47,249 nucleotides of DNA from the NCBI GenBank assembly GCA_947170725.1, contig CAMVUM010000026.1, forward strand, positions 1 through 47,249. Reading direction: 5' to 3'. The position numbers and the translations under genes were made by a program. Positions within the stretch are counted from its first letter, which is position 1; the number at the start of each line of letters is the position of its first letter. This DNA is from an uncultured Prevotella sp. Lineage in GTDB: Bacteria > Bacteroidota > Bacteroidia > Bacteroidales > Bacteroidaceae. Below are positions 1 to 9,080 of this stretch, piece by piece. The notes under the pieces were generated by a model, which was not told the origin of the DNA, did no database searches, and saw only the letters and a program-made list of their open reading frames with translations.

Positions 1-2
1 GA

Positions 3-569
3 GTTATTTTGTTTTTTCTTTTATTTAAAGTGAATTATGTTTTTGGAAATTCTGTCTTTTCGCAGTCAGCAGATACACTAATCTATCATTACCATGCGGA
101 GGCCAAACCGTCAATGTTTGACGAAATATTGGTATTGGTAAAAACAGAAAATGGAACCAAATGCATGTATTATGGTCCGTCCATAGAGTTTGACGATTCT
201 CCGGAACCGTTTCTTCCTGGATTTATCATGTTGGAAGCTACAAACTTTATAATGGATGAAGGAAATATTTCTTTTAAGTTAAATTCAACAGGCAGACGTT
301 ATTACAGTCAGCCAGTGGAATTGAGATTTCGTGAGGATGAGGATATAATTTCATCGGGATACAAGTTGTGGATTCAGGCTCCAGAATTCTTTTGGAGGGA
401 AGTGACGTTTGAAGGGATTTACGATAATAGTACTATTTCGATATTTAACAAAACGTTACGTCCTAAAGAAATGAAAGTTTTTTATAGAGAATCGTTGCGT
501 GAAACAATGAATAGCTATAAACGAGATTTGATAGATGCAGAATTGGAGAAAGAGAACTCTGCTGAGTAA
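3..569 (+). CDS. hypothetical exported protein, 5' end probably cut by the window edge
   Basis: The reading frame is open to the left edge. The first in-window candidate start is a TTG at 9, so the true start may lie upstream. The first 20 or so residues are hydrophobic and end in a possible signal-peptidase site (FSQS-AD). The mature part of about 165 residues is rich in aromatic and acidic residues and ends in a charged helix (KRDLIDAELEKENSAE). I do not recognise the family and propose no function. It is about 390 bp upstream of the next sizeable gene, so it is probably a separate transcription unit. The reading frame itself is convincing because it is long, uninterrupted and has a signal-like N-terminus. 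Confidence 0.6.
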   Translation, partial: VILFFLLFKVNYVFGNSVFSQSADTLIYHYHAEAKPSMFDEILVLVKTENGTKCMYYGPSIEFDDSPEPFLPGFIMLEATNFIMDEGNISFKLNSTGRRYYSQPVELRFREDEDIISSGYKLWIQAPEFFWREVTFEGIYDNSTISIFNKTLRPKEMKVFYRESLRETMNSYKRDLIDAELEKENSAE

Positions 570-629
570 ATAGGACGAAATGTCTGTTCGTTACCACTTA
601 ATGAAAAGACCTAAAATCAAAAGAATGCA

Positions 630-746
630 ATGTCACAAAAAATGATAAAAAGAGAGTTTATGAATGTCTGGAACTGGAACCGTGAGCCGGTTGAAGTGAC
701 GAAGAAGACTATGACCGTTGGTGACAAGGTCACGTTCAGGAGGTAG
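630..746 (+). CDS. possible small ORF, 38 residues, unknown
   Basis: An ATG at 630 opens a 38-codon frame ending in TAG. The product is basic and tryptophan-bearing (MSQKMIKREF..., WNWNREP, DKVTFRR at the end). It lies 60 bp after the preceding gene and ends 22 bp before a hairpin at 769-806, which is how a short real gene would look. A 14-codon frame (601-645) overlaps its start. I recognise no family, and chance cannot be excluded at this length. Confidence 0.3.
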   Translation: MSQKMIKREFMNVWNWNREPVEVTKKTMTVGDKVTFRR

Positions 747-768
747 TGAAGGACAGAGAGATTTTATT

Positions 769-806
769 CACCCGTTGGCGGAGTTTATTAGTTCCGTCAA
801 CGGGTG
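769..806 (+). terminator. 14-bp hairpin, possible terminator
   Basis: The arms 769-782 (CACCCGTTGGCGGA) and 793-806 (TCCGTCAACGGGTG) pair over 14 bp with one G-T wobble around a 10-nt loop. There is no run of T after the right arm, so it is a weak intrinsic terminator at best. It may instead protect a 3' end. It closes the region holding the small ORF at 630-746. Confidence 0.45.
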
Positions 807-955
807 ATATACTCCAAAATCCAGATAATGACGGATAATGATTGTCAGGGATGCAGTTTTCTAATCGACTGAGAGTTTTTTTAGGAAAACTTTTTGTAAT
901 ATTGCATCTTAATATTTAAGTACTAATAATTAATAATGTAAAAAGTAAAGAACAG

Positions 956-1909
956 ATGGAAAAGTATCAGCAGAACATTCTTCTCGTTTTATTGCTGGCG
1001 TCAGTGTGGCCGCTGGCTGTTTATCCGGCGGAGCGGTCAACGGAGGCTTCACGGACGGTAGCTGTAGCGATTGGCGTCATGGACGGAAGCGTCGGGGATG
1101 CGGATGTGGCTGGCGATGGATTCCGGATAAAGGAGATTGACACACCGGAATCCGGCGGAGCATCGGCATATATGCAACACTCGTTTATAGTGGATGGCAG
1201 CAATGCCGGTGACATAAGAAACGGGAAATGGACTTTCTTGCTGACGTCGGCCGACGGCAATGAGGTTACGGTGGAAACGGCGGAGGGTGGCATCCGGTTT
1301 GATGTCGCTCCCGTTTCAGAACCTGACGGCTATCGTATTGAAGATGGCGGCGGTCTTTCGGGAAAGATAGTGTTCAACGGAGATATTGGCGGCAGGAGTG
1401 TCGATTTGGCGTATGACGTTACGTTGGACCTTAAACCTTCAATTCTGGATGTGAGTTTCGAGAAGCAGGACAACGTCGGGTGTGATTCATACAATGTTGA
1501 ATGTGAGGTCAGATATGTGGGTGCGGACTATCTATATGTGACGCTGGAAGAGGAATATGGGTCGATGGCTCGGAGTCAGTTCGTCCGGGAGCCGTATCTG
1601 GCACATTTCAGTTGCAAGCATATCACGTCCCCGTATTATGCCTGGATTGATATCGTTGCGGAAAACAAATACGGCCGGGATTTATATACGATAGAACTTC
1701 CGCCTTACGTCCAGGCGGACATTGATAACCGGAATGTCCGTATTGAACCGGACGGCTCGCGGGAAATCAGAGTGTTCGATATTGGCGGTCAATACATAGG
1801 GACTATGAACGCTTTGTCCGACATCCGGTCATTGCCCGGTGGGTTATATATACTGAGATTCTGTGAAGGTGATGAAGTCGTGAGAACTTCCAAGATGCTG
1901 GTGAGATGA
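956..1909 (+). CDS. secreted hypothetical protein with C-terminal sorting-like tail
   Basis: This 317-residue protein starts with a signal peptide (hydrophobic stretch at residues 8-24, likely cut near VYPA-ER). The middle is beta-rich with no motif I can name. The last 60 or so residues look like a type IX secretion (T9SS) C-terminal tail: a VFDIGGQYIG strand, a short linker, then LPGGLYILRF and a terminal TSKMLVR. Such tails in Bacteroidota mark export across the outer membrane, so a cell-surface or extracellular location is inferred. The gene stands alone. A weak promoter-like TAATATTG at 897-904 precedes it. A homologous tail occurs on the protein at 9782-10252. Confidence 0.75.
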   Translation: MEKYQQNILLVLLLASVWPLAVYPAERSTEASRTVAVAIGVMDGSVGDADVAGDGFRIKEIDTPESGGASAYMQHSFIVDGSNAGDIRNGKWTFLLTSADGNEVTVETAEGGIRFDVAPVSEPDGYRIEDGGGLSGKIVFNGDIGGRSVDLAYDVTLDLKPSILDVSFEKQDNVGCDSYNVECEVRYVGADYLYVTLEEEYGSMARSQFVREPYLAHFSCKHITSPYYAWIDIVAENKYGRDLYTIELPPYVQADIDNRNVRIEPDGSREIRVFDIGGQYIGTMNALSDIRSLPGGLYILRFCEGDEVVRTSKMLVR

Positions 1910-1932
1910 GGATGGCATATTTATGACATTAT

Positions 1933-1995
1933 CGGCATTTTGCGCTAAATAAATTTGGTGGAAACCGGCATTTGCGCTAAATAAATTTGGTGGAA
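1933..1995. repeat. tandem duplication of about 30 bp
   Basis: Two near-identical copies lie side by side: 1933-1963 and 1966-1995, each running from CGGCATTT to GGTGGAA and differing by one extra T in the first copy. They start 24 bp after the stop codon of the preceding gene. No protein coding is apparent. Confidence 0.9.
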
Positions 1996-2164
1996 TTTGA
2001 ATTTTAGCCTTATTTAGCTCTCCAAATGGAAGTTCAATGGGAGATAGCATGATATATTTCAAGAAGATATCTGATTTATACGAAAGACTATAGGAGAGAA
2101 AACGGAGTTGAATATCTACCTGTATATATGACTATGTTCCTGTAGGAAGAATGATATAAATCCT

Positions 2165-2249
2165 GTTACACGGCTCAAGTAACGGTGTTACACGGACCGT
2201 GTCACACTGTTACATGAGCCATGTAACGCTGTTACTTGGGCCGTGTAAC
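2165..2249. repeat. four 19-bp near-palindromes at 22-bp period
   Basis: Units at 2165-2183, 2187-2205, 2209-2227 and 2231-2249 all begin GTTAC and end GTAAC, AGTAAC or GTCAC. They are separated by exactly 3 bp (GGT, ACT, GCT). Units 2 and 3 are nearly self-palindromic, while units 1 and 4 are inverted copies of each other with one mismatch. The DNA could therefore fold as four small hairpins or one long one, or present four phased binding sites two helical turns apart. It lies 85 bp upstream of the thiamine operon promoter. This is not a CRISPR array, because the spacers are only 3 nt. Confidence 0.9.
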
Positions 2250-2333
2250 AATTCCATGACGGAGATTCACGTCTGTTTGAGCATCGCTGTCCGGCCTTAA
2301 TATAATTGTCGAAAATAAATATTTCGGAATGTT

Positions 2334-2363
2334 TTTGCATGTCGGATATATTTGTTATCTTTG
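2334..2363 (+). promoter_or_regulatory. Bacteroides-type promoter of the thiamine operon
   Basis: A TTTG at 2334-2337 and TATCTTTG at 2356-2363 are separated by 18 nt. This matches the Bacteroidota primary-sigma pattern of TTTG at -33 and TAnnTTTG at -7. Transcription would start about 2370, just before the TPP riboswitch. Confidence 0.8.
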
Positions 2364-2385
2364 CAACCAGCAACAATGATGTGCT

Positions 2386-2466
2386 TGATGGGGTGCTCCG
2401 GTGTTTGCCGTGGCTGAGATTATACCCGTGTGAACCTGATTCGGATAATGCCGACGTAGGGATGTG
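2386..2466 (+). promoter_or_regulatory. TPP riboswitch (THI element)
   Basis: The conserved thiamine pyrophosphate aptamer core is present: GGGGTGC near 2390, CTGAGAT at 2414-2420, ACCCG at 2424-2428, GAACCTGAT at 2432-2440, the TCGG-ATAATG-CCGA hairpin at 2441-2454 and CGTAGGGATG at 2455-2464. It precedes thiG and should lower expression of the whole operon when TPP is plentiful. A downstream segment, GAGCACCGGA at 2486-2495, is complementary to GGTGCTC (2392-2398) and overlapping TCCGGTG (2397-2403) in the aptamer. It is therefore a likely switching strand; this last point is inference from base pairing. Confidence 0.95.
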
Positions 2467-2725
2467 CAGATTAGTTTGGTGGTGTGAGCACCGGATTTGG
2501 AGGTATGATTGTTTCTTTGGCGTGACATAGGCGCGTTCCCATTTCACATTGATTATATACATTAAGAAAGCGACCGTATGGTGTGACGGTAAGGCTGTTT
2601 TGCAATTTGGTCTTCGGGCTAATCCCGTACGTCCGTTCGGCGGACATGCGGGGCGTGTGGCATATTGGATGTCCGCGGTTCATGACTGGCCTTCCGTCGC
2701 CCGTAAATAACACGAAAAAGAGATT
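2467..2725 (+). other. long structured leader between the riboswitch and thiG
   Basis: About 260 nt separate the aptamer from the thiG start codon, with no convincing gene. It contains competing hairpins: GTCCG/CGGAC (2631-2635 with 2641-2645) and GCGGACAT/ATGTCCGC (2640-2647 with 2669-2676), which share bases and cannot both form. A CGGG/CCCG stem lies near 2615-2627. Such overlapping stems fit an expression platform or an mRNA-stability region. No T-run terminator is visible. Confidence 0.5.
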
Positions 2726-3502
2726 ATGGAAAAACTGATTATCGCAGGTAAGGAATTTGAGTCCCGGCTGTTCATGGGCACGGGAAAGTTCTGCTCCAAT
2801 GAGATTATGGCACAGGCCATCGCCGCCTCAGAGACGCAGATGGTGACAATGGCCATGAAACGTATTGACCTTGGCGACAGTGACGATGACGACATGATGC
2901 GTCACATCGTGCGTCCCGGCATACAGCTGTTGCCCAACACGTCGGGCACGCGCAACGCCGATGAGGCTGTATTTGCGGCAAAGATGGCGCGTGAGGCTTT
3001 CGGCACGAACTGGCTTAAACTTGAGATACATCCAGATCCGCGCTATCTGCTGCCTGACCCCGTAGAGACACTGCGGGCTACGGAACTTCTGGTGAAGGAG
3101 GGATTCGTTGTTCTGCCTTACTGTCAGGCCGACCCCGTTTTGTGCAAGCGCCTGGCTGAGGCAGGAGCAGCCACGGTGATGCCGTTGGCCGCGCCGATAG
3201 GCACGAACATGGGACTGCGTACGCGTGATTTCCTCGGTATTATAATCGAAGAGGCTACCGTACCTGTGGTTGTGGATGCCGGCATAGGAGCTCCGAGCGA
3301 TGCGGCAGAGGCGATGGAGATGGGAGCCGACGCTGTGCTTGTGAATACGGCTGTGAGCGTTGCCGGCGACCCGGTGGCCATGGCGCGTGCCTTCAAGAAG
3401 GCGGTCGAGGCCGGCCGTGAGGCTTATGAGGCCGGTCTGGGACGCCAGTCGATGGACATGACGGCCGAGGCCAGCTCGCCGCTGACAGCGTTCCTTGGCT
3501 AA
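2726..3502 (+). CDS. thiG: thiazole synthase ThiG
   Basis: ThiG builds the thiazole phosphate ring of thiamine from deoxyxylulose phosphate, dehydroglycine and the sulfur carried by ThiS thiocarboxylate. The 258-residue length and full collinearity match the family. Visible hallmarks are the N-terminal [10 protein letters not shown], the [14 protein letters not shown] segment, the Schiff-base lysine in [15 protein letters not shown] (about residue 97), and the phosphate-binding C-terminal [20 protein letters not shown] and [12 protein letters not shown]. It is the first gene after the TPP riboswitch, whereas in many Bacteroidota thiS leads. A short hairpin and a 98-nt gap separate it from thiS. 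It is cytoplasmic and acts with ThiS and ThiH encoded just downstream. Confidence 0.97.
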   Translation: MEKLIIAGKEFESRLFMGTGKFCSNEIMAQAIAASETQMVTMAMKRIDLGDSDDDDMMRHIVRPGIQLLPNTSGTRNADEAVFAAKMAREAFGTNWLKLEIHPDPRYLLPDPVETLRATELLVKEGFVVLPYCQADPVLCKRLAEAGAATVMPLAAPIGTNMGLRTRDFLGIIIEEATVPVVVDAGIGAPSDAAEAMEMGADAVLVNTAVSVAGDPVAMARAFKKAVEAGREAYEAGLGRQSMDMTAEASSPLTAFLG

Positions 3503-3532
3503 CACCCTCAGTGATTTTCATCATGAAGGGTG
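3503..3532 (+). other. small hairpin after thiG
   Basis: CACCCT (3503-3508) pairs with AGGGTG (3527-3532), with an inner TGAT/ATCA stem, immediately after the thiG stop codon. No T-tract follows. It may stabilise the thiG end of the message or reduce read-through; the 98-nt gap before thiS is the widest in the operon. The role is inference. Confidence 0.4.
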
Positions 3533-3600
3533 AGACAGAAGCATATACTCATGTAGATAAACGGTTAAGTAAAAAATACATTCTAATTTGGTGAAACTTC

Positions 3601-3801
3601 ATGAAAATAACAATAAACAACAAACAGACAGAGTTCCCCGAGGGAACGACTCTCCGCAGCGTGGCTGACAGCTGCCGGTTGCCGGAGAAAGGAGTTGCCG
3701 TGGCTGTGAACAACGAGATGATTGTCCGCGATGAGTGGGACTCACACGTGGTGAAAGACGGTGACGAGATAGTGATACTTAAAGCATTTTGCGGAGGATA
3801 A
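3601..3801 (+). CDS. thiS: sulfur carrier protein ThiS
   Basis: This is a 66-residue beta-grasp (ubiquitin-like) protein ending in the obligatory Gly-Gly (KAFCGG), which is adenylated and converted to a thiocarboxylate that feeds sulfur to ThiG. The VAVAVNNEMI segment and the DGDEIVILKAF-C-GG end are typical. It ends 7 bp before thiH, so the two are co-translated. The ThiF-type adenylating enzyme normally needed to activate ThiS is not in this window and must be elsewhere, or replaced by a MoeB-like protein. Confidence 0.95.
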   Translation: MKITINNKQTEFPEGTTLRSVADSCRLPEKGVAVAVNNEMIVRDEWDSHVVKDGDEIVILKAFCGG

Positions 3802-3808
3802 TACAGGA

Positions 3809-4927
3809 ATGTTCAGTGACATTATAAGACAGATCAGCTGGGACGAAACTACGGAACGTATCATGTCGAAGACCGATGCCGACGTGCGTCGTGCGCTCTC
3901 AAAGTCCCATTGCGACATTGACGACTTCATGGCGATGATTTCGCCCGCCGCCGACAAGTATCTTGAACAGATGGCATGGCTCAGCCGCAAGTACACGCGC
4001 GAGCGCTTCGGCAAGACCGTCAATCTGTTTATACCTATTTATATAACCAACTCGTGCTCCAATTCGTGCGTCTACTGCGGCTTCCACGTGCAGAACAAGA
4101 TGGCGCGCACTATACTGACCGAGGAGGAGATAGTGCGTGAGTATGAGGCGATAAAGAAGCTCGGACCGTTTGACAATCTGCTCATCGTGACGGGCGAGAA
4201 CCCAGCCATGGCCGGTGTTGATTATCTTGCCCGTGCGCTCGACCTTGCCAAACCCTATTTCAACAACCTTCAGATTGAGGTGATGCCGCTCGCCGCAGAG
4301 GATTATGCCCGGCTGCGCGAGCATGGACTGAACGGCGTGATATGCTTTCAAGAGACATACAACGAGGCCCGTTATAAGGTATATCACCCGCGTGGCATGA
4401 AGTCGAACTACGAGTGGCGCCTCAACGGTTTCGACCGAATGGGACAGGCCGGTGTCCACAAGATAGGCATGGGGGTCCTGATAGGTCTGGAAGACTGGCG
4501 GACGGACGTTACGATGATGGCCCGCCATCTGCGTTATCTCGAAAAGACATATTGGCGCACGCAGTACAGTGTGAACTTCCCGCGTATGCGCCATGCCGAA
4601 AACGGCGGCTTCCAGCCTAACGTCATCATGTCCGACCGCGAACTGGCACAGGTCACGTTCGCCATGCGCATATTCGACCATGACGTGGACATATCCTATT
4701 CCACACGCGAACCGGCCGACGTGCGCAACAACATGGCCACGCTCGGCGTGACGACGATGAGTGCCGAGAGTCATACCGAACCGGGCGGATATGCCTGCTA
4801 TCCCAACTCGCTGGAGCAGTTTGAGATAAGCGACAGCCGCAAGGCCGGCGAGGTTGAGCGCGACCTGCGTGCGCTCGGGCTGGAACCGGTATGGAAAAAC
4901 TGGGACAGAGTGTTTGACGTTAAATGA
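3809..4927 (+). CDS. thiH: 2-iminoacetate synthase ThiH (radical SAM)
   Basis: ThiH cleaves tyrosine to dehydroglycine (2-iminoacetate) and p-cresol using S-adenosylmethionine. Dehydroglycine supplies the C-N unit of the thiazole. The 372-residue protein has the radical-SAM iron-sulfur motif C83-x3-C87-x2-C90 (CSNSCVYC), preceded by VNLFIPIYITNS. It also has the family motifs FQETYNEARY, YHPRGMKSNYEWRLNG, GMGVLIGLEDWRTD and a C-terminal biotin/thiamine-synthase-associated region. The oxygen-sensitive ThiH route, rather than the oxygen-using ThiO route, fits an anaerobic gut bacterium. It is 10 bp upstream of thiD in the same operon. Confidence 0.97.
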   Translation: MFSDIIRQISWDETTERIMSKTDADVRRALSKSHCDIDDFMAMISPAADKYLEQMAWLSRKYTRERFGKTVNLFIPIYITNSCSNSCVYCGFHVQNKMARTILTEEEIVREYEAIKKLGPFDNLLIVTGENPAMAGVDYLARALDLAKPYFNNLQIEVMPLAAEDYARLREHGLNGVICFQETYNEARYKVYHPRGMKSNYEWRLNGFDRMGQAGVHKIGMGVLIGLEDWRTDVTMMARHLRYLEKTYWRTQYSVNFPRMRHAENGGFQPNVIMSDRELAQVTFAMRIFDHDVDISYSTREPADVRNNMATLGVTTMSAESHTEPGGYACYPNSLEQFEISDSRKAGEVERDLRALGLEPVWKNWDRVFDVK

Positions 4928-4937
4928 AGAACGAAGA

Positions 4938-5816
4938 ATGAAGAAGTACTTTCCCGTTCTCACCATTGCTGGCAGCGACAGCAGCGGCGGCGCAGGCATA
5001 CAGGCCGACATCAAGACAATGTCGGCACTGGGATGTTACGCGGCGTCGGCCATAACGTCGATAACGGTGCAGAACACACTCGGCGTGACAGCCGTTCAGG
5101 CCATACGTCCCGACATCGTGGCCGGACAGATACGCGCCGTGATGGACGACATATATCCGTTGGCCATCAAGATTGGCATGGTGAACGATGCCGACACTAT
5201 ATGCGCCATAGCAGATACGTTGAGTCAGTATGACGTAGACCGCCTCGTTGTGGACCCTGTGATGGTTTCCACAAGCGGCTCGCGGCTGATGCAGGAGGAT
5301 GCGCTCGAAGTCTTCTGTAGGCGACTGTTGCCAATGGCAGCGCTGCTGACGCCCAATGTCCCGGAGGCCGAGGTTCTGACCGGCATGAAGATAACGTCAT
5401 GCGCCGACATGGACATCGCCGCCGGAAGGATACTGAAGAAGGGCTGTGAGGCCGTCTTGATAAAGGGGGGGCACCTTGCCGGCCGAAAGACAGACCGGCT
5501 GTATCGTGTCGTGGATGAAAACCGTTTCGTAGAAGGAAGCAGCGCCGTGGATGAATACCGTGTCGTGGATGGAGGTCTGATGATGTATGAATTTGCGTGC
5601 GACAACGTACTGACGCGCAATACCCACGGTACCGGATGCACGCTCTCGGCGGCAATAGCATCGTATCTCGCGTTCGGTTGTCCGGCCGGCGATGCCATCG
5701 CACTGGCCAAAGAATATCTTACGGAGGCGTTGCAGGCCGGCGCTGATGTGGAGATTGGCGGCGGTCATGGTCCTGTCAACCACTTTTTTGACCCGAAGAA
5801 ATTGATTAAGAAATGA
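4938..5816 (+). CDS. thiD: HMP/HMP-P kinase ThiD, with repeat-bearing insertion
   Basis: ThiD phosphorylates hydroxymethylpyrimidine and its monophosphate to the pyrophosphate used by ThiE. I chose the ATG at 4938 (MKKYFPVLTIAGSDSSGGAG): the frame extends upstream to 4854, but that would overlap the thiH end and precede the conserved N-terminus. Hallmarks are AGSDSSGGAGIQADIKT, LLTPNVPEAEVLTGM, VLIKGGHL and the ribokinase-fold anion hole NTHGTGCTLSAAIA. At 292 residues it is longer than usual (about 260-275). The excess is a residue 190-213 insertion made of imperfect repeats (RVVDEN, RFVEGSS, AVDEY, RVVDGG) between VLIKGGHL and the NTHGTGC motif. Its TGA overlaps the thiE start (ATGA). Confidence 0.95.
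   Translation: MKKYFPVLTIAGSDSSGGAGIQADIKTMSALGCYAASAITSITVQNTLGVTAVQAIRPDIVAGQIRAVMDDIYPLAIKIGMVNDADTICAIADTLSQYDVDRLVVDPVMVSTSGSRLMQEDALEVFCRRLLPMAALLTPNVPEAEVLTGMKITSCADMDIAAGRILKKGCEAVLIKGGHLAGRKTDRLYRVVDENRFVEGSSAVDEYRVVDGGLMMYEFACDNVLTRNTHGTGCTLSAAIASYLAFGCPAGDAIALAKEYLTEALQAGADVEIGGGHGPVNHFFDPKKLIKK
5505..5575 (+). repeat. degenerate in-frame repeat inside thiD
   Basis: Four imperfect units of 16-20 bp (5505-5522, 5523-5542, 5543-5558, 5559-5575) resemble CGTGTCGTGGATGAAAAC. The first and last share CGTGTCGTGGATG exactly. Because the total is in frame, ThiD stays intact and gains a low-complexity loop. Confidence 0.75.
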
Positions 5817-6427
5817 AACAAGTACAGTTTATAACCCATAAGAACGACCGGTTCTCATACGTTGATGGTGTCCGCATGGCGCTCGAAGGCAGTTGCCGGT
5901 GGATTCAGCTGCGCATGAAAGACGCTACTGACGATGAAGTGCGTGAGGCTGCGGCCGTCATCCAGCCCCTTTGCAAGGAGCATGAGTCGATATTTTTGCT
6001 TGATGACCGCGTTGAACTGGCCAAAGAGCTGATGGCCGACGGTGTGCATCTCGGACGCAACGACATGCCCGTCTGTGAGGCGCGCCGTGTGCTCGGCGAG
6101 GAGTTTGTCATCGGTGGCACGGCCAACACGTTCGACGACGTGGAGCGTCTGTGGCGCGAAGGTGCCGACTATATAGGCTGCGGCCCGTTCCGCTTCACAA
6201 CGACAAAGGCAAACCTTTCGCCTGTGCTCGGTCTTGACGGCTACCGCGACATCATCACCCGCATGAATGCGGCCGGCATCAACCTGCCCGTTGTTGCCAT
6301 CGGAGGCATACTATACGACGACATTCCGGCCGTAATGGCAACCGGCGTGCATGGCATCGCTCTGAGCGGAGCCGTTCTTGACGCCGAGAATCCGGTGGAG
6401 GAGATGAAGAGAATAATCGAATTATAA
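5813..6427 (+). CDS. thiE: thiamine phosphate synthase ThiE
   Basis: ThiE couples the thiazole phosphate to hydroxymethylpyrimidine pyrophosphate, giving thiamine phosphate. The 204-residue TIM barrel shows IQLRMKD (pyrophosphate-binding strand), FLLDDRVELA, DGVHLGRNDMP, GGTANTFDDV, YIGCGPFRFTTTKAN and VVAIGGI. All of these correspond to known ThiE active-site loops. Translation is coupled to thiD through a 4-bp ATGA overlap. A 96-bp gap follows before thiC, with an AGTTATTG/CAATAACT inverted pair (6458-6465 and 6497-6504). Of the two ThiE-like proteins in the operon, this one has the more canonical phosphate and Mg sites, so it is the probable synthase. Confidence 0.95.
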   Translation: MKQVQFITHKNDRFSYVDGVRMALEGSCRWIQLRMKDATDDEVREAAAVIQPLCKEHESIFLLDDRVELAKELMADGVHLGRNDMPVCEARRVLGEEFVIGGTANTFDDVERLWREGADYIGCGPFRFTTTKANLSPVLGLDGYRDIITRMNAAGINLPVVAIGGILYDDIPAVMATGVHGIALSGAVLDAENPVEEMKRIIEL

Positions 6428-6514
6428 TTTTATTTATGGAGTTGGATGAATTAAAGAAGTTATTGCTCACGCCGTGAACGAGAACTCTTTTAGTTACAAT
6501 AACTCCTCTAATGA

Positions 6515-8101
<1,587 letters not shown>

Positions 8102-8181
8102 ACCGAAAAAAAAGAGAAGAAGGAGTGTCTGAGTCCGTATCATTGGATTTTGATATTCCTTTTTTTGTTTCCTTATCCCCC

Positions 8182-8793
8182 ATGCGTTACATTGTTATAA
8201 CATCACCTGATTTCATCCCCGATGAGGCTTCCATGATATGCCGGCTTTTCGATAGTGGCCTCGATGTGCTCCATCTGCGCAAGCCAGGTTCTACGGCCGG
8301 GGCTTGTGCCCGGTTACTTGACGGACTTCCTGCTGCCATGTTGCCGCATATTGTTGTTCACGACCATTTCCAACTTTGTCGTGACTACAGTCTCGGCGGG
8401 GTCCATCTCAACCGCCGCAATCCGTCTGTCCCGTATTTTGTCAGTTCCGCCTCCGGCCGCTATACCGTGTCGGCCTCATGCCATTCCATAACTGAAGCGG
8501 CTGAACGGAAAACTGAGGCAGACTACGTCTTTCTCAGTCCAATCTTCGACAGTGTCTCCAAACAAGGCTATCACTCGGCCTATGGTCCCGACACGCTCCG
8601 CGAGGCAGCCCTCAACGGCATAATCGACGACCGCGTCATAGCCCTTGGCGGCGTGACTCTCGACGTCATTCCGCGGCTGCGTGAGTGGCATTTTGGCGGG
8701 GCGGCTTTTCTCGGCGACGTCTGGCAGCATGCCGGAACAGACGTTTTCGACCACCATGCACGTGAACTGTCCCGCGTTTTGAAGACCATCTGA
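8182..8793 (+). CDS. second ThiE/TenI-like protein
   Basis: The 203-residue protein starting MRYIVITSP resembles ThiE and TenI. It has VLHLRKPG at the first strand, IVVHDHFQLCRDYSLGGVHLNRR, SASCHSITEAA, YVFLSPIFDS and VIALGGVT. The HLRKPG form and the lack of a clean GPxxxTxTK loop are closer to TenI, the thiazole tautomerase. It may therefore aromatise the ThiG product rather than repeat ThiE's reaction. A GTG at 8125 would add 19 residues (SESVSLDFDIPFF...) that the family lacks, so I chose the ATG at 8182. It is the last gene of the operon. The choice between synthase and tautomerase is not settled by sequence alone. Confidence 0.85.
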   Translation: MRYIVITSPDFIPDEASMICRLFDSGLDVLHLRKPGSTAGACARLLDGLPAAMLPHIVVHDHFQLCRDYSLGGVHLNRRNPSVPYFVSSASGRYTVSASCHSITEAAERKTEADYVFLSPIFDSVSKQGYHSAYGPDTLREAALNGIIDDRVIALGGVTLDVIPRLREWHFGGAAFLGDVWQHAGTDVFDHHARELSRVLKTI

Positions 8794-8859
8794 ACATCGT
8801 TAATAACAATAAATCCGATACAGATATATTTTATTGTTATGTCAAACAGTTTCCTTCAG

Positions 8860-8901
8860 GCCGTTATTGATTATGATATAGCCGTTATTGGCTATGATAT
8901 A
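8860..8901. repeat. 21-bp tandem duplication after the thiamine operon
   Basis: Two adjacent 21-bp copies, 8860-8880 and 8881-8901, share GCCGTTATTG and ATGATATA and differ at two or three central bases. They lie in the 350-bp gap between the thiamine operon and the acetyltransferase gene, where no gene is visible. Confidence 0.85.
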
Positions 8902-9064
8902 GATGATTATAAGATTTCCACCAAAACTGTAAGGGAATGCGGGCTTAACAAGAAATAGGCGGAAGAGACGGCGGAATTATAGATGGCTTCACAATTTCTT
9001 CTTTGGCATTCTACGGTTTTTGCAACAAATCGGAAAAGAGTGGCTGTTATGCCGAAAAAAATTG

Positions 9065-9072
9065 TAACTTTG
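9065..9072 (+). promoter_or_regulatory. -7 element of the acetyltransferase promoter
   Basis: TAACTTTG at 9065-9072 fits the Bacteroidota TAnnTTTG element. The upstream -33 TTTG is not obvious at the right distance. It would give a transcript starting about 9080, so the tandem repeat at 9081-9120 would fall in the 5' untranslated region. Confidence 0.5.
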
Positions 9073-9080
9073 CAAAATCC

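Noticed and set aside
2165..2249. Possible CRISPR array
   Set aside because: The period is 22 bp with 3-bp spacers and palindromic units; no cas gene nearby.
2306..2530. 74-codon frame on the + strand upstream of thiG
   Set aside because: It runs straight through the promoter and the TPP riboswitch, so it is not a gene.
2828..5014. Long minus-strand frames (225 and 371 codons) opposite thiG and thiH
   Set aside because: Shadows of GC-rich coding DNA; the + strand proteins have clear families.
6436..6477. 13-codon mini-frame (MELDELKKLLLTP) between thiE and thiC
   Set aside because: Too short to support; no sign of a leader-peptide code for an amino acid.
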